From assembly GCA_017399035.1 (NCBI GenBank), contig JAFQEM010000009.1, positions 1 through 64,000 of the forward strand: a DNA stretch of 64,000 bases. The letters run 5' to 3'. Origin of the DNA: Clostridia bacterium (lineage in GTDB: Bacteria > Bacillota > Clostridia > Christensenellales > Borkfalkiaceae). Position 1 is the first letter of the stretch, and each line of letters begins with the position of its first letter. Shown here piece after piece: positions 25,099 to 33,363 of the stretch. The notes under the pieces are model-generated. The model had not been told where the DNA came from. It was given only the letters and a program-made list of their open reading frames with translations, and did no database searches. The translations under genes and the position numbers were made by a program.

Positions 25099-25968
25099 AT
25101 GGATATCAAAAATTTTGTACTTTCATATTATCTTAATTCAACCGAATATTTTCACGTTCAAAAAGTAGAAAACGCAAAAGAGGCAAGAAATCCGCACACG
25201 CACGACTATTTTCAAGTATATTACGTTTTAAAAGGCGGACTTACGCACCATCTTGAAAACCAAAGTTCACGCCTTGTTCACGGGGATACTTTTATTATAC
25301 CGCCTGCGCGCACGCACTACGTTTCCCCCGACGATAACGCCGTTTTTTATTCGTTTTCTTTTACCCCTGAATTTGTAAACGAGCAAAACATAAGTTCTCG
25401 TCTTGCTAGAAACTTTTTAAATCTTTTGCAAACGGACACAAAAAATCCTTTGCACCCAAAAATTACACTTAACGCCAATGACGTTTTTCAAGTTGAAAAC
25501 ATTTTTTCACAACTTCTTAAAGAGTTTACGGACAAGTCGCTAGGCTATAACGAAACCGTTTGCTCTTATACGGTTATTTTATTGACCTTGCTTGCGCGCA
25601 ACTATTTTGAAAACGAACAAGCGCACCCCGTTAGTTATTTTGAAGACGACAAACAGTTCGTTATGCATTGCATTGATTACGTTGAAGAAAACTTTACCGA
25701 CAAACTTTTGCTTTATGAAATATGTAAGCGGTTTGGCGTTTCTAAAAGCAATTTTTGCGCGTTGTTTAAAAAAATTACGGGGTATTCTTTCAACTCTTTC
25801 GTGAACCGCCGAAGAATTAAACAGGCAACTACCCTTATAAACGGCGGTTATAAAATTGACACCATTGCAGGGCTTTGCGGATATAACGATTTTTCAACCT
25901 TTTATCGAAACTTTAAAAAGATAACGGGCGTTTCACCCAAAGACTTTAAATCACGCCCTAATCATTAA
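25099..25968 (+). CDS. AraC-family transcriptional regulator
   Basis: This 289-aa protein has a cupin-type sensor domain (about 30-160; NPHTHDYFQVYYVLKGGLTH with metal-like histidines, GDTFIIPPARTHYV). Two helix-turn-helix motifs form the C terminus (about 190-288; LLYEICKRFGVSKSNFCALF and TIAGLCGYNDFSTFYRNFKK, ending GVSPKDF). It is transcribed divergently from the AtuA-fumarase operon and most likely activates it in response to the substrate or an intermediate. The direct repeats at 25021-25054 are its probable site. Confidence 0.93.
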   Translation: MDIKNFVLSYYLNSTEYFHVQKVENAKEARNPHTHDYFQVYYVLKGGLTHHLENQSSRLVHGDTFIIPPARTHYVSPDDNAVFYSFSFTPEFVNEQNISSRLARNFLNLLQTDTKNPLHPKITLNANDVFQVENIFSQLLKEFTDKSLGYNETVCSYTVILLTLLARNYFENEQAHPVSYFEDDKQFVMHCIDYVEENFTDKLLLYEICKRFGVSKSNFCALFKKITGYSFNSFVNRRRIKQATTLINGGYKIDTIAGLCGYNDFSTFYRNFKKITGVSPKDFKSRPNH

Positions 25969-25984
25969 AAGTAGTTTTCGCAAC

Positions 25985-26019
25985 AAAACCCCGACTAGCC
26001 GTTTGCTAGTCGGGGTTTT
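25985..26019. terminator. Bidirectional terminator
   Basis: AAAACCCCGACTAGC and GCTAGTCGGGGTTTT form a perfect 15-bp stem with a 5-base loop and A/T runs on both sides. It can serve both the araC gene (plus) and the ACT-MBL gene (minus). Confidence 0.9.
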
Positions 26020-26125
26020 AGATTTATTCAATTAAAATATAGAGTTTAACGCTCTCAACTTTTTAACGGTAGATTAAACATCAACGAAAGCACATACTGC
26101 ATTTTACCAAAAACCTAAAATATCA

Positions 26126-27565
26126 CTATTTGGTCGTTTGTGTAAAATATTCTTTCTTTCCACCGTGGCCACCAAAGATATTCCAAATTCCTACGCCTAA
26201 TCTATGCAAAAAAGCAGAACGCTCTTTTGAACAAAGTTTTACGTCAGTATCCACCGAAGTCATTAAAATAGGTGCGTATTGATTATATTCGGCTTGTTTT
26301 TTAGTTAAATCTGTAAGATTTATAAACACGTCGCCCGTAAAAGCAACCATATGCTCGTAATCAATTAACAAAATTTCACCAGGTAAATGCCCGCCCTTAC
26401 CTTCGTAAACTTCAAAATTAAGTTCACCTACAGAGTAAAAACCTATCTGTTCTATAGGGGCAGTTAAACTTGATTTATTCCACAATGGATAAAGTTTGTT
26501 TTTTTGAGCAGTTTCATACTCGGTTAAAATTTTACAAATACTTACGTATGGCAAATGCAAATAATTTCTTTCTCTAAAACCAGCAGTATTGTCTGCTTCT
26601 GCGCTTAAACTTTCAAAACTTCTTTGACTTGTTATAACTTCATCAAATTCATTAAGCAAACCACAATGGTCAACGTCTGCGTGAGTGATAATTAACCTTT
26701 CCTTTTTTGTTTTGAAATCAGGCACTAGGCTTTTAATCAAATTAAGCATTTCCTTTTTATAGCAAGCGTAACCCGAATCAACAAACACTCTTTCGCCGTC
26801 GCTTTGTATAATAGCGGTATTACTGCCACAATCAGGTTCTATTAAAATAATTTTCGTCTTTTCTGTGATATTATGCGTGGTAATTCTAGGGTTAAAGTTT
26901 TCGCCTTTGCTTTCTGCTAAAAGTTCTGCAAACTTACTTATACTATCAAAAGTTTTATAGGGGGAAAGACCTTGTTCGTCAAGCGTTTGCATTGCCAAAT
27001 TTACGTTAACTAACAGTTCTTCTTTCTTTTTTTCTAAAAGCCCCATAGTTTTAACTAGCCCGTCAACGTAAGTGTTGTAAAAAATACTATTATCAAAAAC
27101 CTTTTCAGTATTGTTATAATCAATAACGTTAACTTCACAAAGTTTTTCAGCTTGCGCTAAAAATTCGGTTAAATCATTTGTCTCATTTACATATAAGCCC
27201 ATTTTAAAATATTGATAATCACTTCCGTTTTCTTGAGAACTAATATAAGAAATATTAAAATTAAAATTATTGATTAACTCTAAAACATTCGTTACACTTC
27301 CGGGTTTATCTTCCAAACGGAACTCTACCAAAACGATTTTGGTGTTTTCATCACCGTTTGAAAGATACCCTATTTCTTTTAATTTTTCATTTGCCTTTTC
27401 AAATTGAGTTTGTTCACCGTCAACTTCAATAAATAGAGTGTGAGAATCAACCGCTTTATTGTAACTAACTCTAGTAATGTTTATATCTAATTCAGAAAAA
27501 CACTTACTTGCTTTTAGAAAAGCGCCGATATGATTAGGCATTTTTGTTACGTATGTTTTTTTCAT
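26126..27565 (-). CDS. ACT-ACT-metallo-beta-lactamase fusion protein
   Basis: This 479-aa protein has two ACT-type ligand-binding domains (about 1-70, KMPNHIGAFLKASKCFSEL; about 75-150, EFRLEDKPGSVTNVLELI), a helical linker, then a metallo-beta-lactamase fold (about 235-460). Metal-binding residues include THADVDHCG and a later histidine in GGHLPGE plus FTGDVF. ACT domains usually bind amino acids and regulate the attached enzyme; the MBL domain suggests a hydrolase, perhaps a thioesterase. It follows the XRE-cupin-AMP-ligase gene by 6 bp, so the two probably act together. The arrangement is unusual and the substrate unknown. Confidence 0.85.
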   Translation of the reverse strand: MKKTYVTKMPNHIGAFLKASKCFSELDINITRVSYNKAVDSHTLFIEVDGEQTQFEKANEKLKEIGYLSNGDENTKIVLVEFRLEDKPGSVTNVLELINNFNFNISYISSQENGSDYQYFKMGLYVNETNDLTEFLAQAEKLCEVNVIDYNNTEKVFDNSIFYNTYVDGLVKTMGLLEKKKEELLVNVNLAMQTLDEQGLSPYKTFDSISKFAELLAESKGENFNPRITTHNITEKTKIILIEPDCGSNTAIIQSDGERVFVDSGYACYKKEMLNLIKSLVPDFKTKKERLIITHADVDHCGLLNEFDEVITSQRSFESLSAEADNTAGFRERNYLHLPYVSICKILTEYETAQKNKLYPLWNKSSLTAPIEQIGFYSVGELNFEVYEGKGGHLPGEILLIDYEHMVAFTGDVFINLTDLTKKQAEYNQYAPILMTSVDTDVKLCSKERSAFLHRLGVGIWNIFGGHGGKKEYFTQTTK

Positions 27566-27571
27566 AACGTA

Positions 27572-29839
27572 TTAAAGTTTATTTCTTTGAATTTTTCCGC
27601 TGATAGTTTTGGGAAGTTCGTCACGGAACACAACCACTCTAGGATATTTATAAGGTGCGGTATGGTCCTTAACGTATTTTTGAATTTCCTTCTTCAATTC
27701 TTCACTAGGTTTAGTTCCTTTAGTTAAAACTATGCTTGCCTTAACGACTTGGCCACGAACTTCGTCAGGAACGGCAGAAACGCCACATTCTAATACGTAA
27801 GGTAATTCCATTATTACGCTTTCAATTTCAAACGGTCCGATACGGTAACCACTAGACTTTATAACATCGTCAACACGGCCAACGTACCAAAAATATCCGT
27901 CTTCATCTCGCCACGCAGTGTCGCCCGTATGATACAAACCGTCGTGCCAAGCATCTTTAGTTTTAACCTCGTCAAGATAATATTCTTTGAATAATCCACA
28001 GGGAACTTCTTTGTCGGTATGGATAACTATTTCACCAACTTCACCTGCAGCCACGGGATTGCCGTCAGCGTCAACAATATCTACGTCAAATTGCGGGCTT
28101 GCCTTACCCATAGCGCCGATTTTTGGCGTAGTGCCGTAAAGGTTTGCTATTGCAAGAGTAGTTTCAGTTTGACCAAAACCTTCCATAATCTCTAACCCTG
28201 TTGCAGCCTTAAATTGATTGAATACTTCTGGGTTAAGCGCCTCACCTGCGGTAGTCATATGATGTATTGAAGACAAATCGAATTTAGACAAGTCGCCACG
28301 GATAAGCATACGGAGCATTGTGGGCGGAGCGCAGAAAGTGGTTATGTTATATTTTGCAAACATAGGCAATATATCGTTTTCATCAAACCTATCAAAGTCA
28401 TAAACGAAAACTGCGCCTTCGCAAAGCCATTGACCGTAAAGTTTGCCCCAAAGTGATTTACCCCAACCCGTGTCGGAAATAGTAAGGTGCAAACCGTCTC
28501 TTTCGCAACAATGCCAGTATTTTGCCGTTACGAAATGCCCCAAAGCGTAAGTGTGTTTGTGCGCTGCCATTTTAGGATTGCCAGTAGTTCCCGAAGTAAA
28601 GAACATAAGCGCAGTTTCATCACCGCAAGACGCATCTTCAGTGCGCTCAAACTTACCAGAGAACAAGGGATATTCTTTATCAAAATCGTGCCAACCCTCT
28701 TTAGCGTCGCCAACCATTATAAGCGTTTCAACTTGCGAACACTTTTTAGCCGCGCTTTGCGCAAATTGATAAGTGTCGCCGTCGGCGGTGCAAACTATCG
28801 CCTTAACGCCTGCAGAATTATATCTATATTCAAAATCGTGTTCTTTAAGTTGATTAGTTGCAGGTATTGCAACTGCGCCAAGTTTATGAAGGGCAACCAT
28901 ACAGAACCAGAATTGATAGTGGCGTTTAAGAACAATCATAACTTTATCGCCACGCTTAATACCTAAAGACGTGAAATAGTTTGCCACTTGGTTAGACGCG
29001 CGCTTTATATCTTTAAATGTAAAACGACGTTCGTTTTTAAATTTATCTAAATGCAACATTGCAAGTTTGTCGGGATATTTTTCAGCAATTTGGTCAACTA
29101 TGTCAAAACCGAAGTTGAAAGTTTTTGTATTTTTAAATTTAATGTTTTTAAGTTCACCGTTTTCGTTTTCTTCAACGTCAACGAACTTTTCGCACACCAA
29201 ACTTTCACTCTTTTTAGCCGCCATAACGCTCTTTCTAACAGCGGTTTCTTCGGTATTATCACCCGACATAACCACCGCAACGAAAGTGCAATCTTGCCCG
29301 TCAACGGCAATCATACCGTGTGGGATAGAAGAGTTATAATAGATGCTATCGCCTTCGCCCAAAATTTCAGTATGGTCGCCAACTTGAACTTTGAGTTTAC
29401 CGTTTAAAACTAGGTCAAATTCTTGACCGCTGTGAGTGGTCAAGTGAATAGGCTTATTTTGTTGAGTGGCAGAATATTCATACTTAACGTAATAAGGTTC
29501 TGCAAGTTTATCTTTAAATTTAGGCGCAAGGTTAGAAATATCAATGCCGTCTTCTTTAGCAGTTTCTTGCCCACGGCCTTTTCTTGTAACCGTATAAGTG
29601 GAAAGTTTTGCAGAACTACCTTGCAAAAGTTCTGTCATTTCTACTTTGAAAACCAAAGCGCATTTGTGGATAAAAGAGAAAGGAATATCCACCGTTCCAC
29701 TTTCATAAGAAAGATATTGTTGTTCGGAAACGTCGGTTTTTTCAGCTAATTCTGAAACGGAAAAGCCCATAATTTCACGCAACTCCTTAATTCTAGTTGC
29801 GATTTCAGATAACTGATTTAAAGTGTTGTTTGAGTTCAT
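27572..29839 (-). CDS. XRE-cupin-acyl-CoA synthetase fusion
   Basis: In this 755-aa protein an XRE helix-turn-helix (about 10-65; MGFSVSELAEKTDVSEQQYLSY) and a cupin sensor (about 110-195) precede a complete AMP-forming acyl-CoA synthetase (about 235-755). The enzyme has the ATP loop FFTSGTTGNPKMAAH, GFGQTET, YHTGDTAWRDEDGYFWYVGR and the catalytic lysine in the final SGKIQRNKL. It most resembles acetyl- or medium-chain acyl-CoA ligases. It could activate a carboxylic acid while the front part controls transcription. It is preceded by GGAGG and lies downstream of a T-box and tandem repeats. Whether the helix-turn-helix binds DNA is not known. Confidence 0.88.
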   Translation of the reverse strand: MNSNNTLNQLSEIATRIKELREIMGFSVSELAEKTDVSEQQYLSYESGTVDIPFSFIHKCALVFKVEMTELLQGSSAKLSTYTVTRKGRGQETAKEDGIDISNLAPKFKDKLAEPYYVKYEYSATQQNKPIHLTTHSGQEFDLVLNGKLKVQVGDHTEILGEGDSIYYNSSIPHGMIAVDGQDCTFVAVVMSGDNTEETAVRKSVMAAKKSESLVCEKFVDVEENENGELKNIKFKNTKTFNFGFDIVDQIAEKYPDKLAMLHLDKFKNERRFTFKDIKRASNQVANYFTSLGIKRGDKVMIVLKRHYQFWFCMVALHKLGAVAIPATNQLKEHDFEYRYNSAGVKAIVCTADGDTYQFAQSAAKKCSQVETLIMVGDAKEGWHDFDKEYPLFSGKFERTEDASCGDETALMFFTSGTTGNPKMAAHKHTYALGHFVTAKYWHCCERDGLHLTISDTGWGKSLWGKLYGQWLCEGAVFVYDFDRFDENDILPMFAKYNITTFCAPPTMLRMLIRGDLSKFDLSSIHHMTTAGEALNPEVFNQFKAATGLEIMEGFGQTETTLAIANLYGTTPKIGAMGKASPQFDVDIVDADGNPVAAGEVGEIVIHTDKEVPCGLFKEYYLDEVKTKDAWHDGLYHTGDTAWRDEDGYFWYVGRVDDVIKSSGYRIGPFEIESVIMELPYVLECGVSAVPDEVRGQVVKASIVLTKGTKPSEELKKEIQKYVKDHTAPYKYPRVVVFRDELPKTISGKIQRNKL

Positions 29840-29902
29840 GGTTGCTAACCTCCTTAAAAATTATATATGTTTTTTATTTTTTTATTTAATGAAACGCGTT
29901 GT

Positions 29903-30040
29903 AGAAACGCAGTTCGTACACCCTTTTTGTTTGTTAGAAACAAGTTGCAGTAGGCTCGACTGTGCAAAAAGATGAAATAGACCGTCTGGTCATTGAAGTT
30001 TTTTGCACAAGTCAGTAAACGACCTGCAACGCAATTTATA
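29903..30040 (-). repeat. Structured direct repeat, copy 1
   Basis: This segment is nearly identical to 30137-30275 (one extra T and a single G/A difference near the end by eye). On the minus strand positions 29944-30030 fold into a hairpin. GTTGCAG/CTGCAAC closes it, a TGTGCAAAAA/TTTTTGCACA stem follows, then an ACTTC/TCATC internal loop and a GACC/GGTC tip. The linker carries TTGTT/AACAA. Confidence 0.85.
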
Positions 30041-30050
30041 CACCCTTTTT

Positions 30051-30136
30051 TGTTTGTTAGAAACAAGTAAGACAAGGCTCGCAAAGTGTTTTGGGTGAGA
30101 TTAACCTTTGTGGTTATCGAAGTCAAAACGCTTTGC
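30051..30136 (-). repeat. Diverged middle unit of the structured repeat
   Basis: On the minus strand GCAAAGCGTTTTG pairs with CAAAACACTTTGC (one mismatch), then ACTTC faces TCACC, and GATAACC pairs with GGTTATC-like sequence. The stems differ in sequence from the flanking units while the internal loop, the tip design and the following GAGCC are kept, so the structure covaries. Confidence 0.7.
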
Positions 30137-30275
30137 AGAAACGCAGTTCGTACACCCTTTTTTGTTTGTTAGAAACAAGTTGCAGTAGGCTCGACTGTGC
30201 AAAAAGATGAAATAGACCGTCTGGTCATTGAAGTTTTTTGCACAAGTCAGTAAACGACCTGCAACGCAGTTTATA
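30137..30275 (-). repeat. Structured direct repeat, copy 2
   Basis: Second near-identical copy, period 234 bp from copy 1, with its hairpin at 30179-30265. It begins 12 bp after the T-box terminator on the transcript. The short open frames that cross these copies are translations of the repeat and not genes. Confidence 0.85.
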
Positions 30276-30286
30276 ACAAACAAAAA

Positions 30287-30540
30287 ACCCGCCTCAAATT
30301 TCTTTGAGACGGGTATAAATACTCGCGGTACCACTCAAATTGCAGTTTTCACTGCCACTCTCGAAGTCCATCAACTTCTATGCATTGACGCAGCAATCAC
30401 GGGAAACGCCTACTTGGGGAATAGCCCTTTGGGATTTCCGGCTCGGAAGTGATGGGAAGTCTATTTGTCTTTATCGGGATTACACCGCCCCCGACTCTCT
30501 GAAAAAAACGCTTAATAGGTTCCGTCTTCGTCGTAGCCTT
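30287..30540 (-). promoter_or_regulatory. T-box leader, probable isoleucine specifier
   Basis: On the minus strand the stem I landmarks AGAGAGTCGGGGGCGGTGTAA and ACTTCCGAGCCGG are followed at 30324-30336 by the T-box sequence GAGTGGTACCGCG. An intrinsic terminator ACCCGTCTCAAA / TTTGAGGCGGGT with a T run (30287-30314) comes last. The codon just before ACTTCCGAG reads ATC, so an isoleucine tRNA is the likely ligand (moderate certainty). Uncharged tRNA would allow read-through into the repeats and the XRE-cupin-ligase gene 437 bp downstream. No aminoacyl-tRNA synthetase is adjacent. Confidence 0.9.
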
Positions 30541-30559
30541 TGCTATTAAATTTAATTGA

Positions 30560-30588
30560 ATTTTAGCACTTTAAAAATTCGTTGTCAA
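30560..30588 (-). promoter_or_regulatory. Promoter of the T-box transcript
   Basis: Minus-strand -35 TTGACA (30583-30588) and -10 TAAAAT (30560-30565) with a 17-bp spacer. Confidence 0.8.
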
Positions 30589-30802
30589 GCATTTTTTTGA
30601 AGTTTTTTTAATTTTTTTACAACCAACTTCAACCCCTAAAAAACAAATTTCTTAAAAAGCGCAAAAAGGCAATTTAGCGTTGGTGCATAAAAACAAAGCA
30701 ATTTAATAGTCTTATTTAAGATTACGTTCACTTTTTTTAATGCCAAAGGCAGTCCGCAAAGTGCGTACTCTGTTACACGAAAAATCCGCTAAAATTAAAA
30801 AT

Positions 30803-31132
30803 ATGGAAAAAGTTACCAAAGAGGAATTTTTAAAAGATAAAGAAAACAATATAAAATTACAAATTTCTCTTGGCAATGAAGATTACGCTAACGCCTTTAA
30901 CTTTTTACACGATTATTATATTTTTAAAAGCCTGTCTGACTGTTCGCCCGAACTTGCAATTTTTGACGCTATTTATATAAAACATTTAGATATGCCTGCG
31001 TGGAAACTTGCGCAGTTTTGCAACGTATCACGCACCACACTATTTAAATATCGCAACGAAATTATAAAAAATTTTAACATATGCCTAACCAAAAACTTTA
31101 TTGACAACCAAACCGCATTTACAAAAGGATAA
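30803..31132 (+). CDS. Small helix-turn-helix protein of unknown function
   Basis: The frame is open from 30740, but the compact product starts at MEKVTKEEFLKD (30803), giving 109 aa; neither start has a convincing ribosome site. The C-terminal half, AWKLAQFCNVSRTTLFKYRNEIIKNF (about 75-100), reads as a helix-turn-helix similar to sigma-factor region 4 or phage activators. It is followed 8 bp later by another small gene in the same direction. No family name can be given; a small regulator is likely. Confidence 0.6.
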   Translation: MEKVTKEEFLKDKENNIKLQISLGNEDYANAFNFLHDYYIFKSLSDCSPELAIFDAIYIKHLDMPAWKLAQFCNVSRTTLFKYRNEIIKNFNICLTKNFIDNQTAFTKG

Positions 31133-31139
31133 AAAAACT

Positions 31140-31337
31140 ATGAACGCAGAAGAAATTATTATTAACGTTATAAACTTATTTACCGACTATCTTGACGAAC
31201 TTAAAGACCTACCACGAAACGACTTTATTCACGGCGAAATGACCGCCTACGTTGAAACGCTTGAACTTTTTCAAAGTTGGAAAGATGCAAAAAAACACAA
31301 CCTTGACTACGTTATACAAAAAAGATATAAAATTTAA
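31140..31337 (+). CDS. Small hypothetical protein (65 aa)
   Basis: The ATG at 31140 is preceded by AAAAGGA. The 65-aa acidic, probably all-helical product (MNAEEIIINVINLFTDYLDE...) has no membrane segment. It follows the small helix-turn-helix gene closely and ends before a strong terminator, so the two form a little operon. Function unknown. Confidence 0.6.
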   Translation: MNAEEIIINVINLFTDYLDELKDLPRNDFIHGEMTAYVETLELFQSWKDAKKHNLDYVIQKRYKI

Positions 31338-31361
31338 AAACAATTAAAGTTAGGCATAAAC

Positions 31362-31405
31362 AAAAACCCTGCCCACTGCATAAAAAAGCAGTAGACAGGG
31401 TTTTT
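31362..31405. terminator. Bidirectional terminator
   Basis: AAAAACCCTG and CAGGGTTTTT close an imperfect hairpin that also pairs CACTGC with GCAGT. It separates the plus-strand small genes from the convergent anti-sigma-like gene. Confidence 0.85.
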
Positions 31406-31430
31406 AAAATTTGTTAAGGTCTTAATTTAA

Positions 31431-32105
31431 TTATTGAAAAAAGTCGTTTAGAAAAGATATAAACTCGTCAGTTTGCCCAACCCCTGTGTATTCAAACATA
31501 TATTGAACGTTGTTGTGCTTTGCATAAACTTTATATTTATACATAGGGCTAGCGCTCTGTGTGTTTTTATAGTAAACCTTGGTTGAATTTACGTTGTGAA
31601 AACTGTCGTATTCTGCACCAAGATTTAATTTTAAATCTACCGATTTGTCAAACAGTTCCATATCAATTAGGAATTGCGTTGCGCTTACACTACCCGTTAG
31701 ATTAAATTTTGCGCCTTTTGCGACCAAGTCTTCCGTTACGTATAAAATTTGACTAGTTATATCGTATTCGTTAAAATTAACAGTTACTATATTAGAGTTA
31801 GATAGAGAAGAAAACATATCTTCAAGCGTTGCAATACCTTGTTCTGTCAATTCATCGTGATAAAAAACTTCTTCTGGTGGCGGGGTTGTGCTTTTTATTA
31901 TTATAGGGGTCAACACGATAGCAGTTGCCATAACCACCGACGCCATTGCAAAGGGCAACCACTTTTTTAAGGCAAAAGTTTTTTTAGGTTGGGGTTGTGG
32001 CTCTTCAAGTTGGTCTTTAATTTCTTCCCACACAACAGAGAAAGGGCGCACCTCAATTTCATCTGCCTTTTTTTGTAAAATCTCTTCTAACTTTTTGTTT
32101 TGCAT
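31431..32105 (-). CDS. Anti-sigma-factor-like single-pass membrane protein
   Basis: This 224-aa protein has a short N-terminal cytoplasmic part (1-45), one membrane helix (about 50-70, WLPFAMASVVMATAIVL) and an outer domain of about 150 aa. It is the third gene in an operon after an ECF sigma factor and a secreted peptidase-like protein. That topology and position fit a regulator of the sigma factor, though no ZAS zinc motif is visible. The N-terminal VWEEIKDQLEEPQ stretch could contact sigma. Assignment rests mainly on context. Confidence 0.6.
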   Translation of the reverse strand: MQNKKLEEILQKKADEIEVRPFSVVWEEIKDQLEEPQPQPKKTFALKKWLPFAMASVVMATAIVLTPIIIKSTTPPPEEVFYHDELTEQGIATLEDMFSSLSNSNIVTVNFNEYDITSQILYVTEDLVAKGAKFNLTGSVSATQFLIDMELFDKSVDLKLNLGAEYDSFHNVNSTKVYYKNTQSASPMYKYKVYAKHNNVQYMFEYTGVGQTDEFISFLNDFFQ

Positions 32106-32112
32106 TTTTTCC

Positions 32113-33297
32113 TCAATTTATTTGTATTGATATTGCCTTGCTTATCGTTGTTCTTGAATTTATATTCAAATAACCTATGCCGTAAGTAGTTAAACCACAA
32201 GCAACCTTTAAATATCTGTTTGTTTGAATTACGCTGTTGTTTGCGTTATAATAAGTGTCTACCCTATACCCACACCCCACAACAACGTGAGATACTGGGC
32301 AATATTTTGAATATATTGTGTCAACACCGTTATCTGCAACAGTTCCGTCCATCATAGCAAAGTTTGTTAAAAACAACGCAACAGGTATATCGTTTTCAAC
32401 TGCGTTTTTATATGCGTTAAAATTTAAACTGCCGTTAGATAACACGCTGTTTGAAGTATAGGTGTAACCTTGCCTTTCAACGTAAGTTTGCATACCATAT
32501 TGAAATTCAGTAAAAGTTGTGCCTGCGTGCGGTTCACCTATAAGCATAAGTTGTGATAGTTCGGTTACTACTTCTAACGCTGTTGCGTCTTCTTTATAAA
32601 AGAGCAAGCCTGCAAAAGTAAAACACGGGTCATAGTCTGGTATTAAGTTTTGATAAAATCTATCGTAATAAACAACCACAACTGCGCCCGCAACGTTTGC
32701 GCAAGACGAGCCACTTGTTGCGCCTAAATCAGGTAAATCATATTCTATGCTATACTCGTCAGTATTTTTTGTTGCAAAATTCACCGTGTCTTGAACTTCT
32801 GTAAATGAACTTGTCGCACCGCCAAAATAGTTAAAGCCTTGGGTTTTATATTCTAAAAGCGTTTGGCCGTCAACAAGTGCGCCCGAAGTTAAGTTATAAA
32901 AGCCTTGGTCTTTATATTCTAAATATACGTTATGCGTTATATAAATCGGCAAGCCGTTGCAACCTGCAAACGGACTAACTTTGTTATAAAAAAGTTCTTC
33001 AATTTCATAAAAAACGTTACCGTTTCCGTAAAATTGCGTCATCAACGCATATCCACCAACGTTGCCAACGGTAAAGTTATATTCTCTGCCGTTTACATTA
33101 AGTTGGTCGTCATACAAGGGGGTGTGCGTAAAATCTATTTCCCCTTGAAAAGTTGTGTCTGACAAAACAAACTCTAAAAAATAGTTATCTGCCTCGTCAA
33201 AACTTTGCGCGCTAACGGGTGTAGTTTGTAAAAAAAACGTCGTTACCGACGTAATACCCAACACCAACGCTATCACTAGTCCTAAAAATTTTTTCAT
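32113..33297 (-). CDS. Secreted C39-like/SpeB-like cysteine peptidase
   Basis: This 394-aa protein has a signal peptide (1-30, ending PVSAQS). A propeptide-like N-terminal region (VGNVGGYALMTQFYGNGNVFY) is followed by a papain-like segment: probable nucleophile Cys in TSGSSCANVAGAVVVVYYDRF (about 205) and general base His in CPVSHVVVGCGYRVD (about 340). The pattern matches secreted C39-like and SpeB-type peptidases, with the usual GC(x)PxA around the cysteine altered to SCANVAG. It sits between an ECF sigma factor and an anti-sigma-like gene. Its ribosome site is inside an 11-bp inverted repeat. Confidence 0.7.
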   Translation of the reverse strand: MKKFLGLVIALVLGITSVTTFFLQTTPVSAQSFDEADNYFLEFVLSDTTFQGEIDFTHTPLYDDQLNVNGREYNFTVGNVGGYALMTQFYGNGNVFYEIEELFYNKVSPFAGCNGLPIYITHNVYLEYKDQGFYNLTSGALVDGQTLLEYKTQGFNYFGGATSSFTEVQDTVNFATKNTDEYSIEYDLPDLGATSGSSCANVAGAVVVVYYDRFYQNLIPDYDPCFTFAGLLFYKEDATALEVVTELSQLMLIGEPHAGTTFTEFQYGMQTYVERQGYTYTSNSVLSNGSLNFNAYKNAVENDIPVALFLTNFAMMDGTVADNGVDTIYSKYCPVSHVVVGCGYRVDTYYNANNSVIQTNRYLKVACGLTTYGIGYLNINSRTTISKAISIQIN

Positions 33298-33348
33298 AAG
33301 TAAATCTCCTTTATATCGTTTGCCATTTAGACTTTAAGAGATTTACTT
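33298..33348 (-). promoter_or_regulatory. Inverted repeat that hides the ribosome site of the peptidase gene
   Basis: Minus-strand AAGTAAATCTC (33338-33348) and GAGATTTACTT (33298-33308) are perfect complements 29 bases apart. The second arm contains the GGAGAT ribosome site and ends at the ATG. Folding would block translation of the peptidase downstream of the sigma factor. Confidence 0.65.
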
Positions 33349-33363
33349 TTTTATTCAAAATTT

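Noticed and set aside
28487..28966. 159-codon antisense frame in the acyl-CoA ligase
   Set aside because: Shadow of a clear enzyme gene.
29897..30275. Possible CRISPR array
   Set aside because: Repeats are about 138 bp, only two are near-identical, and the spacing holds a related unit; no cas genes are present.
29854..30334. Open frames of 77-90 codons across the 30-kb repeats
   Set aside because: They translate the structured repeats, share identical peptide segments and lack ribosome sites; the region is better explained as RNA repeats.
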